64,000 nt of DNA from Spirosoma validum (GTDB lineage Bacteria; Bacteroidota; Bacteroidia; Cytophagales; Spirosomataceae): NCBI RefSeq assembly GCF_014699035.1, contig NZ_JACXAA010000015.1:1-64000 (forward strand), given 5' to 3'. Each line of letters opens with the position of its first letter. Positions within the stretch are counted from its first letter, which is position 1. This document shows, piece after piece, positions 1-8,607 of the stretch. The notes beneath the pieces are model-generated. The model saw only the letters and a list, made by a program, of their open reading frames with translations, did no database searches and was not told the DNA's origin. A program made the translations under genes and the position numbers.

Positions 1-67
1 GGCAGCCCCCCCGCAGGTCTTGAAGGGCTGGGTCCAGATCCTGCGCGAAACCAACCCTGTTCGCTAA
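1..67 (+). CDS. C-terminal end of an unidentified protein (partial)
   Basis: Reading from base 2 in frame gives about 21 residues ending NPVR and a TAA stop at 65-67. The stop is followed at once by a strong hairpin terminator, which supports this being the true end of a plus-strand gene that begins outside the window. The fragment is too short to assign to a family. Confidence 0.55.
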   Translation, partial: AAPPQVLKGWVQILRETNPVR

Positions 68-73
68 ACCTAT

Positions 74-113
74 AAAAACAGAAGGCCGATCTTGAGACCG
101 GCCTTCTGTTTTT
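74..113. terminator. Bidirectional intrinsic terminator
   Basis: A 15-bp perfect stem (74-88 with 99-113) has A-rich and T-rich ends on opposite sides, so it gives a U-tract in both directions. It lies between the plus-strand stop at 67 and the minus-strand yebC stop at 123 and should serve both convergent genes. Confidence 0.9.
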
Positions 114-122
114 ATGTTGCTT

Positions 123-836
123 TTACTTCATGTTGTGGTATACCGTTTGAACGTCGTCATCCTCTTCGATACGTTCGATAAGTTTCTCTACGTCGGCGGC
201 CTCGTCGTCGGTTAACTCTTTGTAATCATTCGGAATTCGCTCAAATTCGGCCTGCTTGATTTCATACCCTTTTTCTTCAAGAAACTTTTGTACGCTACCG
301 AAGGCAGTAAATTCACCGTAGATAACGTATTGATTGGTTTCATCGTCGAACTCGATTTCATCTCCTCCTACGTCGATCAGTTCCAGCTCCAGCTCTTCCT
401 GATCGATCCCTTCAGCGGGAATACGGAATACCGATTTCCGATCGAACATAAAGTCCAGCATGCCTTGCGTTCCTAAACTGCCACCCAGTTTGTTCAAATA
501 ACTACGAACGTTTGCCACTGTGCGGTTATGGTTATCGGTAGCCGTTTCGATCACAAGGGCAATACCGTGTGGGGCATAAGCCTCATAGACAATTTCCTTG
601 TAATCCTCCTGATCTTTCGAGGAAGCTTTCTTAATGGCCCGATCGACGTTTTCTTTCGGCATGTTAGCCGCTTTGGCGTTCTGAATAATGGCCCGCAGCC
701 GACCGTTCGAATCAGGATCGGGGCCACCACTTTTAACAGCCATTACGATGTCTTTGCCGATACGGGTGAAGGTTTTGGCCATTTGTCCCCACCGTTTCAT
801 TTTCCGGGCTTTCCGGTATTCAAATGCGCGTCCCAT
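123..836 (-). CDS. yebC: YebC/PmpR (TACO1) family protein
   Basis: The 237-residue protein has the family's usual length. It opens with the Bacteroidota form of the YebC N-terminus (MGRAFEYRKARKMKRW) followed by the conserved FTRIGKDIVMAVKSGGPDP and NAKAANMPKENVDRAIKKA segments. The C-terminus is acidic, as is common in the family. Members were first described as DNA-binding regulators. More recent work shows YebC/TACO1 proteins acting at the ribosome to relieve stalling at proline stretches, so a cytosolic translation role is likely. It lies 85 bp downstream of lysA on the same strand and ends at a bidirectional terminator. The ATG at 836 encodes the conserved first residues, so the start is secure. 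Confidence 0.95.
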   Translation of the reverse strand: MGRAFEYRKARKMKRWGQMAKTFTRIGKDIVMAVKSGGPDPDSNGRLRAIIQNAKAANMPKENVDRAIKKASSKDQEDYKEIVYEAYAPHGIALVIETATDNHNRTVANVRSYLNKLGGSLGTQGMLDFMFDRKSVFRIPAEGIDQEELELELIDVGGDEIEFDDETNQYVIYGEFTAFGSVQKFLEEKGYEIKQAEFERIPNDYKELTDDEAADVEKLIERIEEDDDVQTVYHNMK

Positions 837-921
837 TTTTAAAGAGTGAAGAATTTAAGAGTGATAAGCGAAGAATAGAAGAGTTGACAACGGGGCTGCC
901 GGTGCAGTAAAGTATTATTCT

Positions 922-2196
922 TCACCGCACGGGCGACCCCGTCATCACGCTTACTTCTTCACTAAATATTTCTGTGCTTACCTGACCACGTAGTAAATCC
1001 TCGAAGGTTTCACGTTGACGGATCAGGTAAGGTTTTCCTTCATACACCAACACTTCAGCGGGACGTAGGCGAGCATTGTAGTTTGATGACATGCTGAACC
1101 CATAAGCTCCAGCATTCTCAAAAGACAATACGTCCCCAGGTCTAACTTCGGGCAACGGACGATCGGTAGCGAACGTATCGGTTTCGCAGATGTAGCCCAC
1201 TACGTTATAAGTTTTCTCAGTGCCCAGCGGATTCGATATATTTTTGATGTCGTGATACGAATCATACATCATCGGTCGGATCAGGTGGTTTAGTCCCGAG
1301 TCTACCGCAACAAACGTACGGGTGGGATTTTCTTTAACGATGTTGGTTTTAACCAATAAATGGCCACTCTCGCTGACCAGAAATTTACCCGGCTCAAACC
1401 ACAATTCCAGCCCGCGACCATATTCCTGGCAAAATTTCCGGAAAGCGGCTGACACCTGACGACCCAGTTCGGCAACATCCGTAATGTGATCGCCTTCTTT
1501 GTAGGCAACCTTAAAGCCGCTTCCAAAGTCGATAAACGTTAAGTTGGGATAATCGCTGGCGAGGTCGAACAATACGTCGGCTCCTTTCAGGAAAGCGCCA
1601 GCGTTTTTGAAATCGGAACCCGTATGAATGTGTAATCCAGTAACCGAGATTTGATATTGCTCAACGATTGCACGTATGTCGGCACGCTGCAGAATTGAAA
1701 TACCAAATTTAGAATCGGCATGACCCGTCGAAATTTTAATATTCCCGCCTTCGCTAATATGCGGATTGATCCGAATGCTGACCGGAACACGGCTTCCGTA
1801 ATTCTGGCCAACCCATTCGAGCAGCGAAAGACTGTCGACGTTTAATTGCAGACCCAGCTCGATGGCTTCGCGGATTTCATCGAACGATACGCCACTAGGG
1901 GTGAACATAATCTGGCTTGGCTCAAAACCCGCCAGCATGCCCATCCGCGCTTCGTTTACTGAAACCGAATCCATTTCAACGCCTTGTTGCCGCATCAATT
2001 TTAGAATCGATACGTTCGTTAAGGCTTTAGCGGCATATTTTATGCGTAAATTGACCCCGGAGAACGATGACCGAAGCAAGCCGATTTTTTCGATAATTTT
2101 GTCGGCATCGTAAACGTACAGCGGTAAGCCGAATTCTTCAGCAATCGTTAGTACGTCAACACCCTGAATCGTATATTGGTGGTTGGAAAGTTGCAT
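922..2196 (-). CDS. lysA: Diaminopimelate decarboxylase
   Basis: This PLP-dependent enzyme decarboxylates meso-diaminopimelate to L-lysine. The 424-residue protein has the fold III PLP-lysine motif KYAAKAL (Lys about 57), the HTGSDF and GSGFKV phosphate-binding loops, the active-site CETDTF segment and the ENAGAYGFSMSSNYN C-terminal motif. I start it at MQLSNHQYTI (2196). A longer frame to 2247 exists, but its extra residues do not look like LysA and would run into the divergent phosphatase gene. The divergent gene starts at 2240, leaving only 43 bp between the two start codons. yebC follows downstream on the same strand. Confidence 0.95.
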   Translation of the reverse strand: MQLSNHQYTIQGVDVLTIAEEFGLPLYVYDADKIIEKIGLLRSSFSGVNLRIKYAAKALTNVSILKLMRQQGVEMDSVSVNEARMGMLAGFEPSQIMFTPSGVSFDEIREAIELGLQLNVDSLSLLEWVGQNYGSRVPVSIRINPHISEGGNIKISTGHADSKFGISILQRADIRAIVEQYQISVTGLHIHTGSDFKNAGAFLKGADVLFDLASDYPNLTFIDFGSGFKVAYKEGDHITDVAELGRQVSAAFRKFCQEYGRGLELWFEPGKFLVSESGHLLVKTNIVKENPTRTFVAVDSGLNHLIRPMMYDSYHDIKNISNPLGTEKTYNVVGYICETDTFATDRPLPEVRPGDVLSFENAGAYGFSMSSNYNARLRPAEVLVYEGKPYLIRQRETFEDLLRGQVSTEIFSEEVSVMTGSPVR

Positions 2197-2239
2197 GATT
2201 TTAATGAAACGAGCCGCAAAATTACGCCATCTTTCGGCC

Positions 2240-3631
2240 ATGTACAAAATTCGTCAGCTACTCTTGTGGTTATTGATAGTCAGCTCTCCACAAGTATTTG
2301 GTCAAGCAAAAAAAATCTCTGTTTCTTCCTCGCGTAATCAGGTAGAGTCTGGGCAATCGGGAACCCTTCAGTCAGGCCCAATGGTAGGTTACTCAGCGAT
2401 GCGCGAAGTGATGCTGTGGGTACAGACAAAAAAGCCCGCTCGTGTTCAGATACGTTATCACGAAGTCGGTAAACCAACACCCGTTCATTTAACCAACGAA
2501 ATAAAAACCAACCGACAAACGGTTTTTACCGCCCACCTGCTCGCCGACCTGGTGGAACCCGGCAAAAAGTACGAGTACGACGTGTTGATCGAGGGCCAGA
2601 AGGTGAGCCTGCCCTACCCGACTCAGTTCCAGACCCAAAGCCTGTGGCAATGGCGGACCGACCCACCCCCGTTTCGCTTCGCCGTCGGAAGCTGCACGTA
2701 CGTCAACGAACCTGATGTTGATCGCCCTGGTAAGCCATATGGGGGTGGTTACGAAATTTTCACAGCACTAGCCGCCCAAAAGCCGGACTTTATGATCTGG
2801 ACCGGCGACAATACGTATACGCGGGAAGTTGACTGGAATACCCGTACGGGCGTTCTGCGCCGGTATACACACACGCGCTCGCTACCCGAAATGCAGCCGC
2901 TGCTGGCCAGCACGCATAACTACGCAACCTGGGATGATCACGATTACGGCCCAAATGATGCGGATCGCTCTTACTGGCTTAAGCCCGTTACGTTAGAAGC
3001 GTTCAAGCTATTCTGGACTAATCCGAATTACGTGTTCCCGGAAGGTTGTGCCGGTACGTTCTTCTGGAACGACTGTCATTTTTTTCTGTTGGATGACCGT
3101 ACGTTTCGCGCGCCGAACGACATGACCGACGGCCCGGAGAAAGCGTATTTCGGCGACAAACAAATTCAGTGGCTTATTGATGCACTGACGTTCAGCAAAG
3201 CAACGTTCAAGTTCATCGTAACGGGTGGACAAATTATCAATCCGACGAAAGCTTTTGAGAATTATGCGATGTATGGCACTGAACGCGACCGTTTGCTGAA
3301 AGCTATTACCGATGCAAAAATTCCGGGCGTTCTGTTCATTACCGGCGACCGTCATCACTCGATTCTCCATAAATTAGAACGTAGTGGTGGTTCTTCGACA
3401 TACCCAATCTACGACCTGACCATTTCACCGTTGACGTCTTCCGTAGCACAGCCTCTGGCCGATGAGCTGAAACAACCTACCTACGTAGCAGGAACGGTAG
3501 TAACTGAACGGAATTTTGGACTTTTAAGCGTTAGTGGCCCTCAGACCGATCGAGTCTTGACGATTAAGGTCTATGACCAGAAAGGCGCTGAGCGCTGGAG
3601 CCGCGACCTGCGGGCGAATGAATTGAAGTAA
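2240..3631 (+). CDS. Exported PhoD-like metallophosphatase
   Basis: The 463-residue protein starts with a signal peptide (MYKIRQLLLWLLIVSSPQVFGQ), then an Ig-like N-terminal PhoD domain (roughly residues 25-140) and a metallophosphatase core. Core metal-ligand motifs are AVGSC, WTGDN, WDDHDYGPND and ITGDRHHS, matching the PhoD alkaline phosphatase/phosphodiesterase family. It is probably periplasmic or surface-exposed and releases phosphate from phosphoesters; the exact substrate cannot be read from sequence. An upstream in-frame ATG at 2183 is rejected because it would overlap lysA and bury the signal peptide. An imperfect inverted repeat separates it from the next gene. Confidence 0.88.
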   Translation: MYKIRQLLLWLLIVSSPQVFGQAKKISVSSSRNQVESGQSGTLQSGPMVGYSAMREVMLWVQTKKPARVQIRYHEVGKPTPVHLTNEIKTNRQTVFTAHLLADLVEPGKKYEYDVLIEGQKVSLPYPTQFQTQSLWQWRTDPPPFRFAVGSCTYVNEPDVDRPGKPYGGGYEIFTALAAQKPDFMIWTGDNTYTREVDWNTRTGVLRRYTHTRSLPEMQPLLASTHNYATWDDHDYGPNDADRSYWLKPVTLEAFKLFWTNPNYVFPEGCAGTFFWNDCHFFLLDDRTFRAPNDMTDGPEKAYFGDKQIQWLIDALTFSKATFKFIVTGGQIINPTKAFENYAMYGTERDRLLKAITDAKIPGVLFITGDRHHSILHKLERSGGSSTYPIYDLTISPLTSSVAQPLADELKQPTYVAGTVVTERNFGLLSVSGPQTDRVLTIKVYDQKGAERWSRDLRANELK

Positions 3632-3633
3632 TT

Positions 3634-3709
3634 TTTTGTAGCCTGGACGGTTACGTCCGGATGAGAAACCTGATTTTTATACCCGGACGTGGCCGTCTAG
3701 GCTACAAAA
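3634..3709. repeat. 27-bp imperfect inverted repeat (REP-like hairpin)
   Basis: The left arm 3634-3660 and right arm 3683-3709 are complementary at 24 of 27 positions around a 22-nt loop. As plus-strand RNA, all three mismatches are G-U wobbles, so the RNA stem would be continuous. It fills the 80-bp gap between the PhoD-like gene and the nagB-like start. There is no U-tract beyond the right arm, so it is not a standard terminator. It resembles the palindromic intergenic repeats of REP/BIME type. Confidence 0.7.
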
Positions 3710-3711
3710 CC

Positions 3712-4437
3712 ATGACTATACAAGCCTTTCCTGACCACGACACCTTGTCTCAATATGCCGCTGAACATATCGCGGCTCTTATCAATCAGAAACCCGATGC
3801 GTTACTGTGCCTAGCTTCGGGCGACACGCCTATTGAAACCTTCCGCCGGTTTGTAGCGCTGGCAAAGGATGAGCGAGTCGATGTGAGTCAGTGTACGTTC
3901 GTGGGCTTGGATGAGTGGGTCGGGTTTGGTCCAGACGACGCAGGCAGTTGTTCCTATTACGTATTCCGCGACTTGTTCACGCCGTTAAATCTTCGTCCGG
4001 AACAAATTCATGTGTTTAATGCGAAAGCGGATGATCTGGCCGCAGAATGCGCCCGTATCGACAACCTGATTGATTCGCGGGGCGGCCTGGATTTGTTGCT
4101 CGTCGGGATGGGCATGAATGGACATATTGCGCTCAATGAACCAGGAACGCCGTTTACACTAGGCTGCCACGTTGTTGAGCTGGCCGAAAGCACCAAAACC
4201 GTCGGTCAGAAATATTTCACGCAGGAAACAACCCTAACGCAGGGCATTACGCTTGGGCTACGTCATCTCACCGCAGCGCACGAAGTCATTCTTCTTGTTA
4301 GTGGCGAGAAAAAAGCGCCTACACTACGCGACGCTTTACGAGGCCCTGTTACTGAACAGGTTCCGGCCAGTATTCTGCAAAAACAAGCGAATGCTCAGGT
4401 CTGGATAGACGAAGCCGCCGGAAGCTTGCTAACGTAG
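3712..4437 (+). CDS. nagB: Glucosamine-6-phosphate deaminase (NagB-type)
   Basis: The enzyme should convert glucosamine-6-phosphate to fructose-6-phosphate and ammonia in the cytosol. The 241-residue protein shows the NagB phosphate loop (SGDTP, about 37-40), the active-site segment GLDEWVGFGPDD (Asp67, Glu68) and the catalytic histidine region GMGMNGHIALNEPG (His138). These match deaminases better than 6-phosphogluconolactonases of the same superfamily. I start at MTIQAF (3712); the longer frame from 3661 would translate the inverted repeat just upstream. It may feed amino-sugar or cell-wall salvage. Confidence 0.87.
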   Translation: MTIQAFPDHDTLSQYAAEHIAALINQKPDALLCLASGDTPIETFRRFVALAKDERVDVSQCTFVGLDEWVGFGPDDAGSCSYYVFRDLFTPLNLRPEQIHVFNAKADDLAAECARIDNLIDSRGGLDLLLVGMGMNGHIALNEPGTPFTLGCHVVELAESTKTVGQKYFTQETTLTQGITLGLRHLTAAHEVILLVSGEKKAPTLRDALRGPVTEQVPASILQKQANAQVWIDEAAGSLLT

Positions 4438-4532
4438 CGCTAGTACTTTCGTTACGTCATTTGTGCGCGTTGACTGGTATTCTTCGGCATTCGGTTGTAT
4501 GTTCAGCAATGAATGACAACCGCTGCTGATAC

Positions 4533-5852
4533 ATGATCACCAATGAGTCTCTTATGACGTCCCGCCGAACGGAAATTCTCGCGGGTATTTCGACGTTTCT
4601 GGCAACAATGTACATCATCGTTGTCAACCCGGCGATTCTGAGTCAGTCGGGTTTACCTTTCAGTGGCGTCGTAACGGCCACCGTTCTGCTGTCCTTTTTT
4701 TGCAGTTTAATGATGGGCTTCTACGCCCGCAACCCGATTGTGGTAGCGCCGGGGATGGGGATGAATGCTTTCTTTACGTTTACAGCCGTCAAAGGCATGG
4801 GTATTAAACCCGAAGTAGCGTTAGGAGCCGTTTTTTGGGCGGGCGTATTATTCCTGATTATGTCGATTCTGAATGTCCGTTCAGCGATTGTTCGGATCAT
4901 TCCACCCCCTATTCGCTACGCGGTTTCGGCAGGGATTGGGCTGTTTATTACGTTAATTGGCTTCGAGAACGCCAGATTCATTATTGCCAATCCAGCTACG
5001 TTGGTTAGCATTGCCCACTTTAATGATCCGATTATACTAACGTTTGTCTTCGGCCTACTGCTGACGAGTGCTTTGGTCGTGCGCGACGTACCGGGAGCCA
5101 TCATCATCGGCATTGTGCTGACGACAATAGCAGCCTGGCCAATCGGGCGATTCTGGGGCGATGCTTCGGCGATTAACTTCGGACAAAAAACGCTGGTCAA
5201 CATTCAGGGTATCTGGTCCGCGCCTGACTTCTCTTTATTGGGAAAATTAGATCTGATGGGATCGCTTTCGTGGTCACTTTGGCCGGTTATTTTCGCTTTT
5301 GCGTTTACAGATCTGTTTGATAGTCTGTCCACGTTTGTGGGCGTGGCCGAAGCCGGCGGTTTACAGGACGCCAATGGGCAACCTCAACATTTAAACCAAT
5401 CGATGCTGACCGATGCTGTTGCTACGACGCTGGCGGGCGTGTTTGGTACCAGTCCCGGCACAGCCTACATCGAATCGGCAGTAGGGATTGCCCAGGGCGG
5501 ACGGACCGGTCTGACAGCCATTGTTGCAGGGTGTTGTTTTCTTCCCTTTCTGTTTCTATCGCCCTTGTTATCCGTTATTCCCTCTATTGCAACGGCTCCA
5601 GCCTTGGTGTTGGTAGGCGCGTTCATGATGAAACCCATCATACGTATCGACTGGGGCAAGTTAGACGATGCCCTGCCTGCTTTTCTGGCCCTTGTTCTGA
5701 TTCCGTTCAGTTATTCGATTACGCAGGGACTGATCTGGGGATTTCTTTCCTGGACGATTATAAAAATAGCCGTTGGGAAACGTAACGAAGTGCCACTCGG
5801 TCTGCTGATTGTTGATGTATTTTGTGTGCTGGCCCTAAGCGCCGGCCATTAA
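4533..5852 (+). CDS. NCS2-family purine nucleobase permease (AzgA/PbuG-like)
   Basis: The 439-residue hydrophobic protein has about 12-14 predicted membrane segments. It carries family motifs near the N-terminus (TFLATMYIIVVNP, GMGMNAFFTFT) and a late motif ESAVGIAQGGRTGLTA, characteristic of the AzgA/PbuG branch that imports adenine, guanine or hypoxanthine with protons. It acts in the inner membrane. The next gene, 10 bp downstream, is an exported nucleosidase, so the pair could release and import purine bases. Substrate choice between adenine and guanine/hypoxanthine is not resolved. Confidence 0.9.
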   Translation: MITNESLMTSRRTEILAGISTFLATMYIIVVNPAILSQSGLPFSGVVTATVLLSFFCSLMMGFYARNPIVVAPGMGMNAFFTFTAVKGMGIKPEVALGAVFWAGVLFLIMSILNVRSAIVRIIPPPIRYAVSAGIGLFITLIGFENARFIIANPATLVSIAHFNDPIILTFVFGLLLTSALVVRDVPGAIIIGIVLTTIAAWPIGRFWGDASAINFGQKTLVNIQGIWSAPDFSLLGKLDLMGSLSWSLWPVIFAFAFTDLFDSLSTFVGVAEAGGLQDANGQPQHLNQSMLTDAVATTLAGVFGTSPGTAYIESAVGIAQGGRTGLTAIVAGCCFLPFLFLSPLLSVIPSIATAPALVLVGAFMMKPIIRIDWGKLDDALPAFLALVLIPFSYSITQGLIWGFLSWTIIKIAVGKRNEVPLGLLIVDVFCVLALSAGH

Positions 5853-5862
5853 TTTAAACCGC

Positions 5863-6702
5863 ATGAATAAGCCATTCGCTCTCACTATAGTTTTTTTTAC
5901 GCTTTCACTTGTTCACTCGTTTACCTTCGCCCAGCGCTATAAATCCAAACCCATTACGGGTTTATTAGGCGCTTTTGGCGCTGAGGTTGCGCTGGTTAAA
6001 GAATCACTGACAAAATCTAAAACCGTTGTTGTCGACGGCATTACGTTCACCACCGGACGTATCGGCAAACAGCGTGTGGTAGTAGCGGAAACCGGTATTG
6101 GGAAAGTCAATGCTGCCATGACAACCGCGCTCATGCTCGATCATTTCCGACCCAAACGGGTCTTATTTACGGGAATTGCGGGCGGTACAAACCCCGATCT
6201 ACAACCTGGCGATATTGTTATTGCGGGCCAAACGGCGCACCACGATTACGGGTCAATTACAGACAAGAATACGCCGACGAGGCAAACTCGGAATGCAATT
6301 ACCAGGGAGTTTAACCCCGTTTATTTCCCGGCAGATTCGGTGCTCATGCGCCTGGCGGAGAACGTAGTGAAGACAGTGTCGTTAGAAGGTATTCCACTGG
6401 CCTCAGGTGGCGTTTCGGATCGTCCGGTGAAGGTGATGACGGGTACAGTCGTGACGGGTGATGTGTTCGTAGCCTCACCCGAGAAAGTGAAGAACCTGCG
6501 TGCTGATTTTAAGGCCGACGCTACTGAAATGGAAGGGGCTGCGGTGGCGCAGGTCTGTTATCAGATTCAGGTACCCCATTTAATCATCCGTAGCCTAAGC
6601 GACCGGGCCGACGCCGAAGCGCACATTGCCTACGATAAGTTTTACCCAACAGCCGCCCGGAACTCAGCGAAATTGGTTATTGCCCTTGTAAAAGCTTTAT
6701 AA
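5863..6702 (+). CDS. Exported MTA/SAH nucleosidase-family enzyme
   Basis: The 279-residue protein has an N-terminal signal peptide ending near FTFAQ (about residue 24), then a nucleoside phosphorylase/hydrolase fold. Active-site features of 5'-methylthioadenosine/S-adenosylhomocysteine nucleosidase are present: Glu40 in GAFGAEV, GIAGG (104-108), the purine/ribose-binding TEMEGAAV (Glu222, Glu224) and the catalytic aspartate region RSLSDRAD (244-250). Family members cleave the N-glycosidic bond to release adenine. Unlike the typical cytosolic Pfs enzyme this one appears exported. It is 10 bp behind the purine permease, which suggests periplasmic nucleoside cleavage followed by base uptake. Confidence 0.85.
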   Translation: MNKPFALTIVFFTLSLVHSFTFAQRYKSKPITGLLGAFGAEVALVKESLTKSKTVVVDGITFTTGRIGKQRVVVAETGIGKVNAAMTTALMLDHFRPKRVLFTGIAGGTNPDLQPGDIVIAGQTAHHDYGSITDKNTPTRQTRNAITREFNPVYFPADSVLMRLAENVVKTVSLEGIPLASGGVSDRPVKVMTGTVVTGDVFVASPEKVKNLRADFKADATEMEGAAVAQVCYQIQVPHLIIRSLSDRADAEAHIAYDKFYPTAARNSAKLVIALVKAL

Positions 6703-6851
6703 CCGCTTTCTCCAGCTTTCGGATTCAGGGCATTGATCCATAGTCATACTTTCTACTACGATATATGTTTCAAGCCATCCTGGAAATACGTTTATAAATT
6801 GGTAATAGAAAACCTTTGCCTCATCTTTGACAAATAACAACCATCATTCTT

Positions 6852-8042
6852 TTGCTACTCAACACGTCATCATCTACAACAACCAATCCATTTCGATCAT
6901 TTTGGTGGGCGGGTTACGAATGCACCGATCAACAGAACTGTTTTGGGAATCGCGTTGATTTACTACGTCACACCGGGCATCTGCAACGCTTGTCGGAAGA
7001 CTACGAGCAACTTAGTACGTTCAATATTCGAACCGTTCGGGAAGGTATTCAATGGAGTCGGGTTGAAAAAACAGCTTATCAATACGACTGGAGCACCGTC
7101 GAACAAATGCTGACCGAAGGCCATCGGCAGGGTATTCAGCAGGTTTGGGACCTGTGTCATTTCGGTTATCCCGACGACATGACACCCCTCCATCCGATGT
7201 TTGCCCGACGATTCGCGCATCTGTGCCGGGCCTTTGTCCGGTTTTATCGCGACCGGTATCCCGACGATACATTAATCGTTACGCCCATCAACGAAGTTAG
7301 TTTTATGTCATGGCTGGGGGGGGATGTACGCGGTACGTCGCCGTATTGCGTCCGGCAGGGATGGGAAGTAAAACTTGGCCTCATGCGGGCATACATTGAA
7401 GGCGTAGCGGCCATGCGTGAAATCGACCCGACGATCCGGATTCTAACGACCGAACCATTGGTCCATATGGTTCCGCCACTTAATGCCACCAAACAGCAGA
7501 TCATTAATGCCGCCGTTGCCGACGAAAACCAATTTCAATCGGTTGATATACTGGCAGGTTTAATCGCTCCCGAGTTAGGGGGTTCACCCAATTACCTCGA
7601 CATTCTGGGGTTCAATTATTACTACAACAATCAATGGGTTGAAGGGACCGGCATTTTTCTCGGCTGGAACGACCGCATACCCGACTCGCGCTGGCTGCCC
7701 CTTCGCCATTTACTCATGAAAGCGTATCGACGTTACAATCGACCTATTGCGCTAACTGAAACGAGCCATCCCGGAATTGATCGTCCCGTCTGGATTGATA
7801 TGATTGGCCGTGAATGCGGGGCTGTTATTCAGGAAGGAGTACCACTTTGGGGAGCCTGTCTTTATCCAATGGTCGATCGCCCAGACTGGGATCACCTTGA
7901 TCAGTGGCATCGCTCGGGCCTATGGGATGCCGATTTATCCGTGACTCCGCCGGGTCGGATTTTGTTCAAACCGTATGCAGATGCCCTGTTAAGTACTCAG
8001 CAGAGTTTAAACAATTCACTTTTAGTAACCAATCATCATTAA
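6852..8042 (+). CDS. GH1-like glycoside hydrolase (putative beta-glycosidase)
   Basis: The 396-residue protein resembles clan A TIM-barrel glycosidases near family GH1. It has an N-terminal WWAGYECTDQ segment, an acid/base motif TPINEVSF (Glu148) in place of the usual NEP, and a candidate nucleophile in ALTETSHPG (Glu303) in place of TENG. A late WGACLYPMVD fits strand 8. No signal peptide is visible, so it is probably cytosolic. There is no ATG near the N-terminus; TTG at 6852 is the best start in the frame, which opens after a stop at 6828. Substrate is unknown. Confidence 0.7.
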   Translation: MLLNTSSSTTTNPFRSFWWAGYECTDQQNCFGNRVDLLRHTGHLQRLSEDYEQLSTFNIRTVREGIQWSRVEKTAYQYDWSTVEQMLTEGHRQGIQQVWDLCHFGYPDDMTPLHPMFARRFAHLCRAFVRFYRDRYPDDTLIVTPINEVSFMSWLGGDVRGTSPYCVRQGWEVKLGLMRAYIEGVAAMREIDPTIRILTTEPLVHMVPPLNATKQQIINAAVADENQFQSVDILAGLIAPELGGSPNYLDILGFNYYYNNQWVEGTGIFLGWNDRIPDSRWLPLRHLLMKAYRRYNRPIALTETSHPGIDRPVWIDMIGRECGAVIQEGVPLWGACLYPMVDRPDWDHLDQWHRSGLWDADLSVTPPGRILFKPYADALLSTQQSLNNSLLVTNHH

Positions 8043-8134
8043 ATTTAGAGCAGAAATGGGCTACTTATGCAAATGAGCTGTATATAGTTTACGTTAGCAC
8101 TAGTGAAAGCCTACATAAAAAGCCAATAAGTCTG

Positions 8135-8563
8135 ATGAGACGCCAATTCTTGTTTACAGTCAGCATATGTTTGATTGTTATGGCCTGTAATTCGTCAAGA
8201 TCTGCTACGGATAGCCTGTACTTGACTCAAAATCACTGGGTTTTGGTTGAGTTACAGGACCAGCCGGTTATTCATCCTGGCCCCAATCAGCAGGCTTCTC
8301 TTGAATTTACAGCCGAAGGCAACAAAGTCGTTGGCTCAACGGGTTGTAATCGCCTATTCGGTACGTATACATTATCGGGCGATGAAAAAATAAAATTTAA
8401 CGGAATCGGCTCAACAAAGATGGCTTGTCCGGATATGAGCGGAGAAAACGCGTTTATGAAAGCGCTGGCGGCTACAAACGCGTACGGTATTTCGGGTAAA
8501 GAGTTGCTATTAAAAAACGATGAGGCTGTTGTAGCACGGCTACGGGCGGAACCGTCGAAATAA
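8135..8563 (+). CDS. META-domain (HslJ-like) lipoprotein
   Basis: The 142-residue protein begins MRRQFLFTVSICLIVMAC, a lipoprotein signal peptide with the lipobox cysteine at about residue 18. The mature part is a single META domain with the hallmark GSTGCNRLFGTYTL and STKMACP segments also seen in HslJ, a heat-inducible protein of E. coli. The role of these domains is poorly defined; they are linked to envelope stress and resistance. A longer frame from 7904 overlaps the preceding glycosidase and lacks sense upstream of the signal peptide, so I use the ATG at 8135. Confidence 0.82.
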   Translation: MRRQFLFTVSICLIVMACNSSRSATDSLYLTQNHWVLVELQDQPVIHPGPNQQASLEFTAEGNKVVGSTGCNRLFGTYTLSGDEKIKFNGIGSTKMACPDMSGENAFMKALAATNAYGISGKELLLKNDEAVVARLRAEPSK

Positions 8564-8607
8564 GGTCAGTGTGCGCTCAATTAACTCACGATTAACCTTC
8601 CTCCTTT

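Noticed and set aside
2183-2239. Longer start for the PhoD-like gene
   Set aside because: It would overlap lysA and place 19 charged residues before a normal signal peptide.
3008-3370. 120-residue minus-strand frame
   Set aside because: It is antisense to the metallophosphatase core, whose motifs fix the plus-strand reading.
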